Assembly (NCBI GenBank): GCA_963693285.1
Contig: OY848919.1
Span: forward strand, 11,341,461 to 11,405,460
Source of the DNA: Xestospongia muta
Taxonomy: Eukaryota; Porifera; Demospongiae; Haplosclerida; Petrosiidae
Length of the DNA stretch: 64,000 nt
Direction of reading: 5' to 3'
Shown here: one piece after another, positions 20,865-33,876 of the stretch
Numbering within the stretch: the first letter of the stretch is position 1
Layout of the letters: each line of letters opens with the position of its first letter
The notes under the pieces: generated by a model
Databases searched by the model: none
Told to the model about the DNA's origin: nothing
The model's input: only the letters and a program-made list of their open reading frames with translations
Translations under genes and position numbers: made by a program

Positions 20865-23800
20865 ATGTCTATTGTAAAACCATGGTGGACAATCCCCTCC
20901 AATGTTGCTACAGTTAAAGGCTATGCCTATACAGGAGCACTAATAATGAGAAGGATGTCTGGTCATTGTGGCCATCTCACTTTAACTCTGAAGCCTTCTC
21001 TTTATCCTAGGGATTTATTTGAACATATTGCTAAAACACAGACTGCCTTCAATTTTGTTGTTGATGCTCTTAGCCATGATTATGTCTTAATACAAAACTC
21101 ACTAGAGAGGTATGACTTTATTATTAATTTGGTCTCAGTATGTTGATTCCCGTAATATCAATCCCTTTAAAAAAATGATATCCACTCTTAAGTTAAAATT
21201 ATAACCTTCTGAATCAACAAGTCATGAATCTTTTCCTAAAACTAACTTACACTCTACCTAAACCCCAAATGGATTTAGCATTTGAGAGTCGACATTCTGC
21301 AAGTAACAATTACATTTAAGTATATTTTTTAAAATTACGCACAAAATGTAGTACATGTTTTAAAAATTGGGATATATTACATTCCATCCCAATTCACACA
21401 CATACTGACTTAAGCTTAGCAAACACACTTGGTGTTAATGCTACACACTGGTATATAACATGTCCCAGATATTATGATACGTATATATACAATCACATAC
21501 CTTTTCTATAATAGGATTATTAAGGCAGATAACTTTATTAAAAGTCTCTTTGATATATATTCTGAAGTTGAAGAGCTTGGCAGTGTACAAGTTAGAAATT
21601 AATATATACTATAATCACACTGTACTCTTCTTTTATACATATGACATTCATAATAGACAACAGTACTAGGTATACATCGTGTGGATTATTTGCTCCATGT
21701 TTCTGAGACTAATGAATTAAGTGTGAAACAAGTTGAGATCAATACCATATCAGCTGCCTCCCCAGGACTAGCTAGTAAAATGAATGACTTCCACAAGTAT
21801 GAGAGAGTAAATATAGTTGAAATATAATTATACAGTTGTTATATATTCTGATCAACAGTTATATACAGTCCCGATTTTTACAAGAGGATGAGTGTAAGGT
21901 TAGTAGTTACATGTGTATACTGTAAAAATAATATGTTATTTTGATAAATAATTTGTAGCTTAAGTGAGTTAGTTATTTTTAAATCCAAAATAATAGTTAT
22001 TACTTTTGTTGCTTTGTAATAGTAATTAGTTGCAGTTGTACATGTGATATTTCCTTATAGAAGGTTATTTTCCTCTTGTTGTATATGTAGCTTGTTCCTC
22101 ATGACAATAAAGCACTACTTACAGAGATTGTTGACACATTTGCGAGGGCTTGGAATGAATATAACAATACTAGGTGAGTAGGTATATGACTAAAACATGT
22201 CAGGTTTGATAATTATAGCACTTCTTTTAAAAAGGTTAAGATAAATATTAGGCATGTAGTAGCTGTGTCTTTGTGGAGATGGCCTGGATTGTCCATTAAA
22301 ATGTATTGGCATGCAGAAAACATAGAATATATCTCCCAGAATGTAATGCCCATCTCATGACTGCTTCATAGGCAATGTATCTAAGTATCACAGTAGAAGT
22401 TGGTGAAATGCTGAATTGCTCAGGTATATGTTTCTTTTTCTTCTTCTTTTGTCCACCTCCAGTTTCTAGCTGATTTTCTGTTATCACTATAGTTACCATT
22501 ATTAACCTCGCTGTGCGTGGGCGCAAAGCGAGGGTACTGTAGTCTGTTTGTGTGTGTGTGTGTGTGTGCGTGTGTCTGCACTGCCTGTTACCTTTGAACT
22601 ACTATAACTTGGCAACCGAAGCGTTAGCAGCTGCCAACGTTTAGCAACGAATAGAAAAGCATGTGGACTTTACAACAGTAGTGTCAAGAACATCGTCAAG
22701 AAAAACAGAAGCTTAAAACTCGCAAAAGAATTTTCAGGCTGCAGAGGTCAATTGCCGTTTCTCGAAAAGTAAAAAACTTAACGTGGAGATTTTTTAGTAT
22801 GTTGTAAACAATCTCAAAGGAATACGGATCAGCAAGATAGAAGGCCGTTGGTCGAAGTAATCGTTAGAAAAGTTCTGAAAAATGTTTTTTGGACTTGGAG
22901 CAAAGTAACGCATTCAGGAAACGTCTCCAAGCATTGAAAAGACTGCTACTAATAGATAATATATCGATTTATATTTGTACTATGGAACATTTCCAAAAAA
23001 CGTTTCATCTTCAAGTTACAATAAATTTTGTATATGAAATATTGATACATTTTAAAGGGTCATGTAAAGACTCAGAGAAACTTTTCATCACGAAATTAGC
23101 ACTTAATCTTGCTTGGCAATTGAATGATACTATCACTTACTCAGTTACTACTTCACAGACATGGCAAAGCTAGAAATCAAGCAACAATTAATGAGCATAT
23201 ACAGAATGACAAAGCTTACCATTTTATAACCACACCTTCTGGAATGTTAATAAATTTTCTTGCAATAACAACATCATAAGTTGGGCCTAAGCTGGCATAG
23301 GATTTATAAATAACTTAGAAACTGCAGCGAGGTTCGGCACTTTAGTGCCTTTCATTATTATTTTTTTCATCACAATATGTAAGAATCATCTTTTGTGTCT
23401 GGTTGAACAATGAAGCCTCACTGCCTTCTATACATCTACAGCTTCCTCTATTGGCTATCAAACACTTACATTTTAAAAAATAAGCAAACATGTAAATAAA
23501 AAATTTGATATAAAAAATAAAATAAATGTAGGGATAGGTAATATCAGTCCAATACAAAGAATGTAAACAAGATATAGTAGGGATAATAATTGTATCATCC
23601 TTATATAATAGCACAGGCACAGAATGCAACACTGATATTATGTAAGTGATTTTAGTAATTAGTGAATATCCTAAATTGTTTGTGCCACCTGTGCTATTAT
23701 GAAGGGATAATGCAATTGCCACCCCTACTGTCTTCTTTTGTCCCTTACTTCTAATTAGGTCACAATTTATAAAAAAAAGTAATTGTAGGGTTGGGTAATA

Positions 23801-25943
23801 TCAGTCCAGTACAAAGAATGAAGAAAAGACAGTAGGAGTGGCAATTGCATTATCCCTCACTTAAAATAGCATTTTGTTATTTCAATCATTGTCTTCGTTA
23901 CCATAATCTCATCAATATGATGTAAGCTCAATATTGAATTACCACAAAGCCAAACCTGGCCTAACCCAATACGTATAAAGCCAACTAGAAGCGAAAAAGT
24001 ACTCTTTGTAGTTTATATCTAATAACTGAAACCATGAGGAAGACATATATACTATATTTCAACTTAACTAGTCTCACTTGAAATAGAATCTGCTTATAGC
24101 TTCGATTGAAGCCATGATCAATTACTATAGCAAAGTGTGTGTAAAAGCAATGTGGTTGTAGATGCAACTAGTTGACTTTATGTATACCAAGTCACACTGG
24201 CTTTGGGCTTGTAGCAACTTAGAATGGGTTTACATCATATTGATGAAACTGTGGTAATGAAGACCTCAGTTAAAATGACAAAATGCTTTTTTCAGTGCTT
24301 CATCATAGCACAGGTGGCACAAACAATAATAATAATAATAACAATTCATTAATATAATATATAATATAGGTATGTATGATGTGTACTTCCTTACCGTTGT
24401 TTATCTCATATCTCATTCAGTGCTCAAGTTCTCTTTGTTGTTCAAAAAAATGAAAAAAATATTTATGATCATCACATTATGGAACAGAATCTATTCACAA
24501 GGTATATAAATGCAATATATTTACTCAGTATATATAGACGTTTTATGTAGCCATGGAATTAAGGTTTTAAAAAGAAATCTATCTGAGATAGAAGAGGAAG
24601 GTAAATTGGGACCAGACAGAACTCTAAAAATGTAAATTAAAGGATCATAACAACATAAACTTTTTTTCCAATCTACATAGAGGTGATACTGAAATTGCTG
24701 TGGTCTACTTCAGGGCAGGATTCACACCCGAGGATTATCCAACAGATAAGGTATATTATATTCTGTCTCATTAATATTATGCATAGTGTAGGAATGGGCT
24801 GCAAGAAGAATGTTAGAGCTTTCAAGAGCTACAAACTGTCCGTCTGTATCCTATCAGTTAGCTGGATGTAAAAAATTTCAGCAAGTTCTTGAATCTCCTG
24901 GAAATTTGGAAAAGTATGAAAAACAAATTACTTAAAGACTTTACTCAAACATTAACACAGGCTTTGCAACGATCCAGAAATGATAAAGGCAATGAGGGCA
25001 ACATTTGCAGGACAATATACTCTAGATCAAGTAAATACAAAACAACAATGTTTCAGTTCAGTATGTTTTAGACCTCCTCTGTATAGACTCCAGAAGGAGA
25101 TTCTGCCGCTAAACTTGCATTAGACAACCCACATAATTATGTTATTAAACCACAGCGAGAAGGTGGAGGTAAATACGTTTATTTTAGTTCAAATAATGGC
25201 TTGATATATTTTGGTCCACATCAAATGAGCCACATATATAATATATTACTATGACATTTGTGTTTTTCTGTAGAACTATAAGAAAATAGTTGCTATGGAA
25301 ACAATAATGATGTAGTAATATAGTTAGTATACATTATCATTAGCCTAGAAAAATGAAATAACTTGTATACTTATGACTAAACTGAATAAGCTACAAAAAT
25401 AACAAAAATTTCTGAAGTAACATATTTCAATAATCACAATATTTATAGATAGATAATAGACAAGTGTCATACTTGTCATTTCATATATATATATGTAGGT
25501 AATAACTTGTTTGATGACCAATTGTGCAGTAAATTATTGGAGTTAGAGTCCTCTCCTAAAAGGGAAGCTTTTGTCATGATGGATCGGATATATTCACCAG
25601 GCATTTCTAGTGCTATAATTAGAAGTGAAGATCCTGATGCCATTGAACGTACCTTAATACCTGAGGTTGGTATATTTGGTGTTTTCTTAAGGTAATGTGT
25701 GATTCATGTTTGTTGAGATATTTTAATTCGTCAACATGCAAATTATTTATTAGGAAACAGGACCAGATTTTGGTTAACAAATATGCTGGTTACTTTGTTA
25801 AATCAAAACAAATGGGCTGTAATGAAGGCGGTTTAGCAATTGGTATTGGTGCACATGATACAATCTGTTTAGTGTCCCAAGATGAATATCTCCAATCTGC
25901 TATTTTACCATCTCGAACTAAAACGATGAATGTAAAAACTTGA
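20865..25943 (+). CDS. glutathione synthetase paralogue 3, 13 exons
   Basis: Third tandem copy. Exons 20865-21109, 21515-21590, 21657-21796, 21859-21898, 22091-22173, 24421-24501, 24551-24631, 24681-24750, 24792-24913, 24961-25030, 25087-25168, 25499-25691, 25754-25943 join in frame to 490 aa. It keeps VKQVEINTIS, the ERN-like EKN, KPQREGGGNN, VMMDRI and IPEVGIFG. It is the closest of the three to classic enzymes at the gamma-glutamylcysteine site. Two changes stand out: RAGF in place of RAGY/RDGY, and KSK in place of RTK/RSK near the C-terminus (the Arg equals human Arg450 as I recall). Intron 5 is 2.2 kb and loaded with repeats. Start ATG was chosen to match MSxxKPWWTI in the paralogues. 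Confidence 0.92.
22504..23334. mobile_element. possible DNA element in intron 5 of glutathione synthetase 3
   Basis: An ~830-bp insert-like block bounded by inverted 10-mers aacctcgctg (22504-22513) and cagcgaggtt (23325-23334). The left end also forms a hairpin (cctcgctgtgcg / gcgcaaagcgagg) followed by a GT microsatellite at about 22547-22572. No transposase is recognisable. Element status is tentative. Confidence 0.4.
23679..24326. mobile_element. nested foldback region in intron 5, including MITE family B copy
   Basis: The outer inverted repeat is ttgtttgtgccacctgtgct at about 23679-23698 against agcacaggtggcacaaacaa at about 24307-24326. An inner pair around 23703-23740 and 23825-23858 is also inverted (gggataatgcaattgccac). 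Within lies family B, about 23868-24290, with ~57-bp imperfect inverted ends (gcattttgt.att..., atcaatatgatgtaa and inverse). No coding sequence. Confidence 0.6.
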
Positions 25944-26755
25944 TAACAATTTTTGTTTGTTAAAGTCGCCTCTGCTCAATCCTGAAAATTTTTGAATCAA
26001 AGTGTTTAATAGAAAATACATGATTATTGGTAACATTTTATTTTGTGATTGTGAATTGAAACATCAAATTTTATAATACAGATAAATGTGTAGAAGTGAT
26101 TCTAAAGTGTACTGTAAATGGACAGAAAGAAAGCATAAAAATAAGTAATAACAAAGACTCTATTTACAATTATGTAGTCAATGATAATTATATCAATTTT
26201 GTGGCTTTGTGTTATGAGCATAAACAATTTCTAAGAGTGCTTCTCTCACTACACAAATCTTTATTAAGTAGACAGTAGTGCATATGTAGGGATGGCACAA
26301 GGTTCTATTTTCTTCTTCCTTTTAACAATACTACAAAAGTAGAAGTCTTATACAGAAAGGTATGTTTTTGCATGAGGTATCTGCTTTTAGAAGTCTTACT
26401 TTGAATGCATTTAACAATGAAACTAGTGGTTTGCCTAGGGGTGGGAAGTAGCCTCTGTAAGAAACGCCATTTTTGTGAATTATAATAATCATAACGGGAG
26501 TTTGTAGTGCCAATATTCTATTCTACCACTAGGTCTGCTCTGCGTTTCGTTGTAAGAACCTGTTTCTATATATATATATATAGAAATTGAGTAGTCGATC
26601 AATCGATCGATCGAACGATATATCAAAAAGGTCCAAACAGTCTATTAAAGAGTTTTAACCTATTTTAATTAATTTATCCAAATATTTAAGACAGATAAAG
26701 TTACTACAGTCTTTAGATCAGCCTAATTAAGCAGTTTTGATAGTTATTTTCTAAA

Positions 26756-27297
<542 letters not shown>

Positions 27298-27591
27298 AAT
27301 GTCCATACTGCCATTCTTACTTTGAGCTATGCCATCCTTACATTAAATTTTTTTTTTTGAAATTTATTTACTTGTATACAATAAATTTGACATGATGACT
27401 TTATAACCACAACAATATACTGATAATAAAAGCAAATATTGTAATGTTTTTTTAAAATTAATAAAAATTAACAAATTGCTTACAACTATAACTATCTATA
27501 ATAAAACAGATAAATTTAAGTGAACATAATATATCACAAAAAGATTAATAAATATTAAATTAATGATTTTTATCACATGTAATATAGATGT

Positions 27592-29886
27592 TCATTTCAC
27601 AAAATTAATTTTGTTAGCTGGAGTCAGTCCAAAGAGAAACAAGTGACGTTTATAGGCAAGGCTTTTTCTAAAGTTAGCATCGGTTCCATGGAGCCAGTCT
27701 AGTAATCCAATACCACCATAATTTTGGGTTCCACTAAGGAAAAGAAAAGTGCCTTATTAAATCGATATTATACTCAGATAATAATATCTTTATTAATATT
27801 GATTTATTATAGTGTAGCCATTATATATTATACTACATTTTAAAATGTCCTTAATGTGGAGATGCTTTCAATAAAAAAGATAATTTTTTGTGATCATTTA
27901 AAACAGGAGCACATGAGCATTGTGATATGACACAAAGGAGTGTCCAGCTGCCGTTATATTTGTGTTCTAATCACATGGCCTGGGATTATTTCATATAAGG
28001 AACATAAATTTGGAGTCATAGTATAATCACTGTTAAGTATGTGACAGAAATAATGAATATAATTACTATTAGCATCATATTGACAAATTTACTTCTCTAA
28101 TACTCACATATAATGTGACATTATTGGGACTTACCCACTACTGTGATGAAAGTCGTGTGCTTCTGGTGATGGTAAGAAAGGAAAGTGATATCCACTGTGA
28201 GCCAATGTTGTATTAATAAGACAAAGATTTAAAAATAGCCACCAAAATGATATATGCGCCCCTATTATTAAGGGTCCAATATATGAGGGAGGGATATTGA
28301 CTAGAAAGTGTTCAATAGGATGACAATAAAATGTGGCCATGACACAAGGAGCATGCCACATGTGATGTTGCTTGTGGAAGTATTTGAATAACGATGGTTG
28401 ATGTAGAAGACTGTAATGATGGAAAAATGGATGAATAAATGAACAAATGGATGGATGGATGAATGCATTTGATAAAAGGGTAGATGGATGAAAGGACGTA
28501 CAAATGCATGGATAACTAAATAGATTGATAAATGGAATATATAGAACATGAGGGCAAGGGGCCCTTGCCAAATAATTATACAAGAAGGGCAAATTAAATA
28601 TCAACCTACACGATTGCCTCCCCTCTCCTAATCTTATCTAAATTCCCACTCAACTGTGGTTAGGTGAACAGACAAAGTTAATAGGTTGATAGAGTATGGT
28701 AAATAATAGTTAACTGACCGGTGTCCATAATAAAAATATATTTCCAATAGAAGGAGAGAGATCACAAAATAATACACATATTCTGTAAGTGATGGTAAGC
28801 TGTTCCCATCAAAATGTATTCCTCTCATTTTAGCCAATGGATATAAAACTAGATTAGATGTTAATGTTACTGCAGTAATATTAAACCATGCTAAAGACAA
28901 AGTTTTAAGATATTTCCAAGTATCCATCTGTAGAGAAAGATATAGTAACTTCAAAATTCGCAGCATTTATACACACTTTGTACATGTATAACAGCTAAAT
29001 GAATGAATACATGTTATAATAATTATAATACTAATCTACTCCTATGGCTTGACTTCCTACAATAGTTCATACTACTAGACAACATCCTACTTCTAGTTTC
29101 CTACAACAAGTCTTATTTCTTATAAATGCCACTAACTAATTAAACTGGTTCAATAGCCTACTAAATTATCAATACTTTAGAATGCCATTACGTCAACAGA
29201 TATAATTGATATTGTTTATGCAATTTAAAATAAGTAGTATCGTGTCATTATTACAGTCCATTAACTTACAGGGACATTGCGATGTGGTTGGACTTTATAG
29301 CGTCTTAAAAATGAAGGCACACCACAAATATCTAACAATCCAAACACAATATTGTACAGACATAAAGGAATAAATCCTGTAAACCAAGTCCCTAAAAATA
29401 TAGACAAAGATAGTTTTATAGTTAATGTGTATATATTAGGCAGTGTCTATTTGTCCGGCAGGAAATGTATACTTTGTTGTGTATTAAACTGACCCCCATC
29501 CCCTAAACCTTAACCTACCTTTATACAACAAAGTATACATTTCCTGCCGGACAAATAGACACTACGTATATATTAGTTGGTAGCAGATGCTTACAATATC
29601 CTGATCCATCTGTTGTCATATACGTAACTTAATGCTTCTCATTATTATATCACAACTATCAATAACTAAAGATAATGACAATATTTGACCTCAATTCAAT
29701 ACTATATCAATATGCTCAATCTAACAGTGCTTGTCAGAAAAGGTCACAACTAGTACTGAAAGGTCAATGACATAATTAGTCATGTATTACGATAATTCCT
29801 CTCCACTTACCCCATACGAACATCCACCAGTCATTCTTGCCTGAAGCTTCATAGATCCAGTTCCAGAGGTTGACAATAGCACTCAT
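27592..29886 (-). CDS. fatty-acid hydroxylase / sterol desaturase superfamily, FAXDC2-like
   Basis: Five exons read on the minus strand: 29811-29886, 29270-29391, 28719-28927, 28135-28410, 27592-27733, all GT-AG, giving 274 aa. The protein is a membrane di-iron enzyme type that hydroxylates or desaturates lipids or sterols. Seen: hydrophobic helices in exons 2-4 and the three histidine boxes HRLLH (135-139), HKQHH (148-152) and HDFHH (221-225). It also has HPIEH and the FAXDC2-like stretches GYHFPFLPSPE and LLDWLHGTD. It is somewhat shorter than the vertebrate protein (about 330 aa) at the N-terminus. The first exon opens MSAIVNLWNWIYE. Intron 1 carries a small foldback transposon. The 5' half is duplicated at 33877-34356. 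Confidence 0.88.
29440..29565. mobile_element. 126-bp MITE with target-site duplication in hydroxylase intron 1
   Basis: Inverted ends gcagtgtctatttgtccggc and its inverse extend to about 40 bp around a short unique core. It is flanked by an 11-bp direct repeat gtatatattag (29429-29439 and 29566-29576). The duplicated intron at about 34030-34050 has only one copy of that 11-mer and no insert, which is an empty site. Target length of 9-11 bp would suit a Mutator-like family; no transposase is visible. Confidence 0.88.
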
Positions 29887-30032
29887 CTCTTATTTTGCTT
29901 TCATTCTCACTTGTACATCTACCTATACATACTATTTCACAGTACTGCCCCACCCATATTTTGCAAAAATGCAATGAATATGTTTATAAGCAACAAAAAT
30001 CTTATGATTAAAAGTAATAACAATAAATATGT

Positions 30033-32723
30033 TCAAACTTCATCCTCTTGTTCAATAAACTCAGTATAAAATAAAACATTAAAAGGAACAAGTTTCCATT
30101 GTTTGGGATTTTCTTTTTGCCCCTGTTTCACATTCTGAAAAGTAAAACTCTTACATTTTAAAATTGGATACTGAGCATCGCTATGTTTCCAGCATCCCCA
30201 CACACCCCATTCATCCCTGCATTCAATACAACCAATTTTAAGAGGACGAGTAATCTCAGCTGCTGAGACTGGCTCTGGTCGTTTTCGAGCCATCTTTGTC
30301 ATCTTCTCCTGCATGAATGATTTCTTTGGCACGATATATTGAGGTTCAGAAGTAACGGTGCCATATTTACAAACATCTGAACCTTTGCATGCCACAACTC
30401 CACATTTACGACATAGCAATTCAACATCCTCAGCTTCCCATATTTTGTGATGTTCTGCTTGTACTTTTAGACGTTGTTCTCTTAGATATAGAATTTCTTC
30501 CTGCATCTTTAATAATTCAGATGAATCAACTGACACAAGACTGACAGCAGCATCTGCCAATGCTTTTTTCTCTTCATTTAAGAGTTGATTATAATGCATG
30601 GCAGAATTGGATGTTATAATCGTATGCATTGTACTGTCATTGGCTCGGGCCCGACCTTGAGCTTGAACTTCAGCAATTTCATTTGACATAATCTGAAAGC
30701 GAATCACCATGTTACATTCTGGTACATCTAAGCCTTCTTCCAAGACAGATGTTGTTGACAGAATATTAAACTCCCCCCTTCTAAATCCTTCAATTATCCT
30801 TACTTGTTCTTCGCTTGACATTCCATGTTTTGAATGGCCACAAATCGATGAAGATCGAACAATACCTTTCAATTTTGATGAATTTTTAATCCATTCAACA
30901 ATGTAATGAGTATGTACAATATCTCGTACAAAAAATAAACCTCGAGACCCAGGATTACTGGAAAAGTGGTTATAGAGTACTTCTTCAGCTTTTACGAGTA
31001 AGGGGTTGGAAGTTTTAGGAATCATAGACAATTTGTTTAGCATTTGAGACAGCGTCGTTTGAAGTTTTGTTTCTGTTTCATTCATATTTTCATCATCTAA
31101 CAGATAGTTTTGAAGAATTCTTGTTGCATATTTAGCCTCGAAGTCTTCATAGGTGATGCGAGCAAGAGCATATACCTCCAGGTGTTCTAAAATAGTAATC
31201 TGGTCTCGTTGATTTTCAGCACCACTCAATTGTGCTGCCTCAATTTCATTTTTTATCCAATGCCTGTATGCCTGAGAATTTTGGTCATACCTTACAGACA
31301 ATTCCAGAGGAAGCATCTTTTCCAGTAATGACATTGTATCTGATATAACTTTGATAACTGGCTCAGTTGGGTTACGTTGAGGTAATAAATGACTATTATG
31401 ACTCGGAGGAGGTAAAAGCTGGTTTAACTCTTCCACATTTCTTTCAACAACTTTAATGCCATTTGTTGCATCTAGACGCGCACAAAGCCTTTTCTGATGG
31501 CATATTGCTCTATAAAGTGTTGGATATTTCCCTCTTCCTGCTCCCAGTGATGCAGACATTGCAATAACATGGGGAGAATTACCTAATGGCCTTTTCTCAA
31601 GAAGGTAATGCTCCATTATTTCAGCATATGGATCTCTTCCAACAGTATGGTGGCATTCATCAATCACAAGTAAGGTAGCTACAGAAATTTTAATTGTTTC
31701 TCCACGTAATTCAGCTCGTAACTTTCCTGATGTGCAGACTACCATATCAATCTGAGGAAGAATAGAAGATATCGATATGTCTGTTTCTCCAGTAACTTCC
31801 ATGACTGACACTCCATCTAAATATTCTTCTAGCTTCATTTTCTGTTGATGAGCAAGTTGCTGGGTTTTTACGATAAACAAAACTTTTCCTCTGGTGCCTG
31901 CTTGCGTTTTCTTAACAAAATGATCTTTGATAATAATTGCAGCAATGAGGGTTTTACCACTACCAGTAGGGGCACAAAATATATAATTCTCTCCATTCAA
32001 ACCTGGTTGTGCTAGTTCCCACTGATAGTTACGTACTCGTTCCTCAGGAAATTTGAGAGCAACAGCTTTTGTTGTGTTAACAATGGACTGATCTGAATAT
32101 GGCACACTCTTAGCAGGACTCTCACTAATAACAGTCGTTTTGTTAGCAACAGATGTTTCTGGTACATTCACTGGTTCCTTGACAAATGGCTCTGCTACCT
32201 TATTAGAAGTGGACACATCCAACATCTAAAGGAATATAAAGTAGTATGTAGTTAATAAAAAGTAGTTTTTTCTTACAGTTTGGCTTAGTTCACAAATTTG
32301 ATCTGTAGACTGTTTACCCTGGATGTTAACAGTCAGGCTATTGTCAGCCAATTCTAAAGATTAAGATACAAATTACATAAGTGTCACATGTAAAATACCT
32401 TGATATTTTGTGTCAATTATAACTGCTAAATCATTTCGGTCTAACTCTTTCAAAGTAGAAAGGAATTTTGTCAAAACATTTGGATCATGTTTGATCCGAT
32501 CCCTCAGATCATCAAGGATTTCTTCAATACGTTCTTCCTTTGAATCTCTAGTTTCTTTATCTCTTACTTTCTTGTATACACTCTCTGATATTACTTCCTT
32601 TGAGTAAAGCTTTCTTGCTAAAGCCTTTGGATCAATATTTGATTCTACAATGGTATCAGTACATTGGCCTAAAGCTCTCAAAGCAACATCAGAACTTAGT
32701 ATGGTGCTACTCTGATCAGTCAT
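30033..32723 (-). CDS. RIG-I-like receptor 1 (death-fold, DECH helicase, RNA-binding C-terminal domain)
   Basis: Three exons, 32399-32723, 32277-32353 and 30033-32225, join in frame to 864 aa. Residues 1-108 form a CARD-like death fold (ALARKLYSKEVISESVYKKV). Residues about 195-600 are the helicase: Walker A APTGSGKT, DECH box, SAS motif III (MSASLGAG), a helical insertion, and motif VI QAQGRARA. The C-terminus matches the RIG-I regulatory domain, with zinc-type pairs LLCRKCG and IGCIECRDEWG. Such proteins sense cytosolic double-stranded or 5'-triphosphate RNA and signal through death-fold contacts. It stands first in a tandem minus-strand cluster; the duplicate unit includes upstream hydroxylase exons. 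Confidence 0.92.
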
Positions 32724-33876
32724 GGCCCTGCCTATTTAGCACATTTGCAATGTCATCACATAGTTTTGGTTTAGTGTAGGAGTAGCATTAGTCAACTCAG
32801 TAGCCATCACTATGACAACCAGTCGTGAATACTGATATAAGTATTATGTACAATTCATAATATCTTGAACTTGTTCTATCTAAAGATACTTAAGAAAATT
32901 ATGAGTAGTATTTTAAGTGAGAAGTACCATTATGTTGAAAACATCAATATTAGAAAATCAGTTGCTGATAGACAGAATAGTTGGCTAACACTGGATCTTT
33001 CAGATCAAAGGGTGTGCACCACCCACTAGTTATTAATTACAATATTAAGTTATATGGTATTTACTACTGATGATAAATAATGCATTAATGCAATACTAAT
33101 GTATTATGAAATAGGTGGTTATGTCTACATAAACCATAGTACATTAGTAATGAAAACAGTATTATGATTACTTTTCAGCAAAAATAAGTTTGCAATTGAA
33201 ATCTATAAAATCAACCAATCAATTTTTATACTGTTTATACAATAATGTGTTACCTCTGCACTAATTATAAAGAAACAAAATGGCAAATATGTAAGCAATG
33301 AAAATTAATACTGTTAATAGTATGATATAGTCTTAATTGTTTGTAATTAAGTAGACATAGATATTGCTAACAATGGTTAATGTCAAATTCTAAACTATTG
33401 TATGTTAATGTTCTTTTATGATCCTTATGTTAGTGGACTTCCTTTTAATAAAAGATAATATTATTTATTTATTAAGGATATGTTCTCTTTTGTCAATAAT
33501 TTTTACCTCAATATATTTATTTAATATACATCAATTATTATAGCAAACCTTATATAATGTAAGTATTTATATTACTATAATCTTGTACTTTAAATTTCAT
33601 TATAGATATGTTTGATTGATTGACTGCAGATATATAATTGGAAATGACTTCCTTGCGTGGATAGTTAACTTCAAAGGATTATATTACCAGTAACTCTTGT
33701 ACAATTTCCTTGTTAGAAATATTTTCTATAGTATGTCCGAGTTGAGAAGAGCCACCCAGACATGTAAATACATTTGCCGTTTTACGTGCTATCCGCATGA
33801 AACTTGCACCAATCGATTTAGCTTGCAAACCTGCATTTTATATATAAAATTTGGCTCTCTAGTGCTAGGAGAAAGT
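32724..33876. promoter_or_regulatory. upstream region of RIG-I-like receptor 1
   Basis: The first ~130 bp 5' of the start (higher coordinates) contain blocks conserved with the other receptor genes (around 37216-37320 and 42032-42160), notably tgtcatcacat and ggtttagtgtaggagtgg. A further ~400 bp (about 32870-33300) is repeated at about 37690-38130. No known immune response element was recognised. No gene is seen. Confidence 0.45.

Noticed and set aside
22889..23173. 94-codon frame in intron 5 of glutathione synthetase 3
   Set aside because: No recognisable domain; lies in a repeat-like block. Considered as a transposase remnant but no motif supports it.
22504..23334. Confident transposon call from 10-bp inverted ends
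   Set aside because: Ten-base inverted ends alone can arise by chance, and no target duplication or transposase was seen; kept only as a low-confidence feature.
23342..23722. 126-codon minus-strand frame
   Set aside because: It lies in the repeat-rich intron, overlaps an inverted repeat, and resembles no protein.
13023..25943. Recent bacterial origin of the glutathione synthetases
   Set aside because: They are of the eukaryotic glutathione synthetase type and have 12 introns each in shared positions, so recent transfer from bacteria is not supported.
28411..28604. Extension of the hydroxylase exon as a longer open frame
   Set aside because: A clear acceptor site at 28411 and the histidine box frame show this part is intron.
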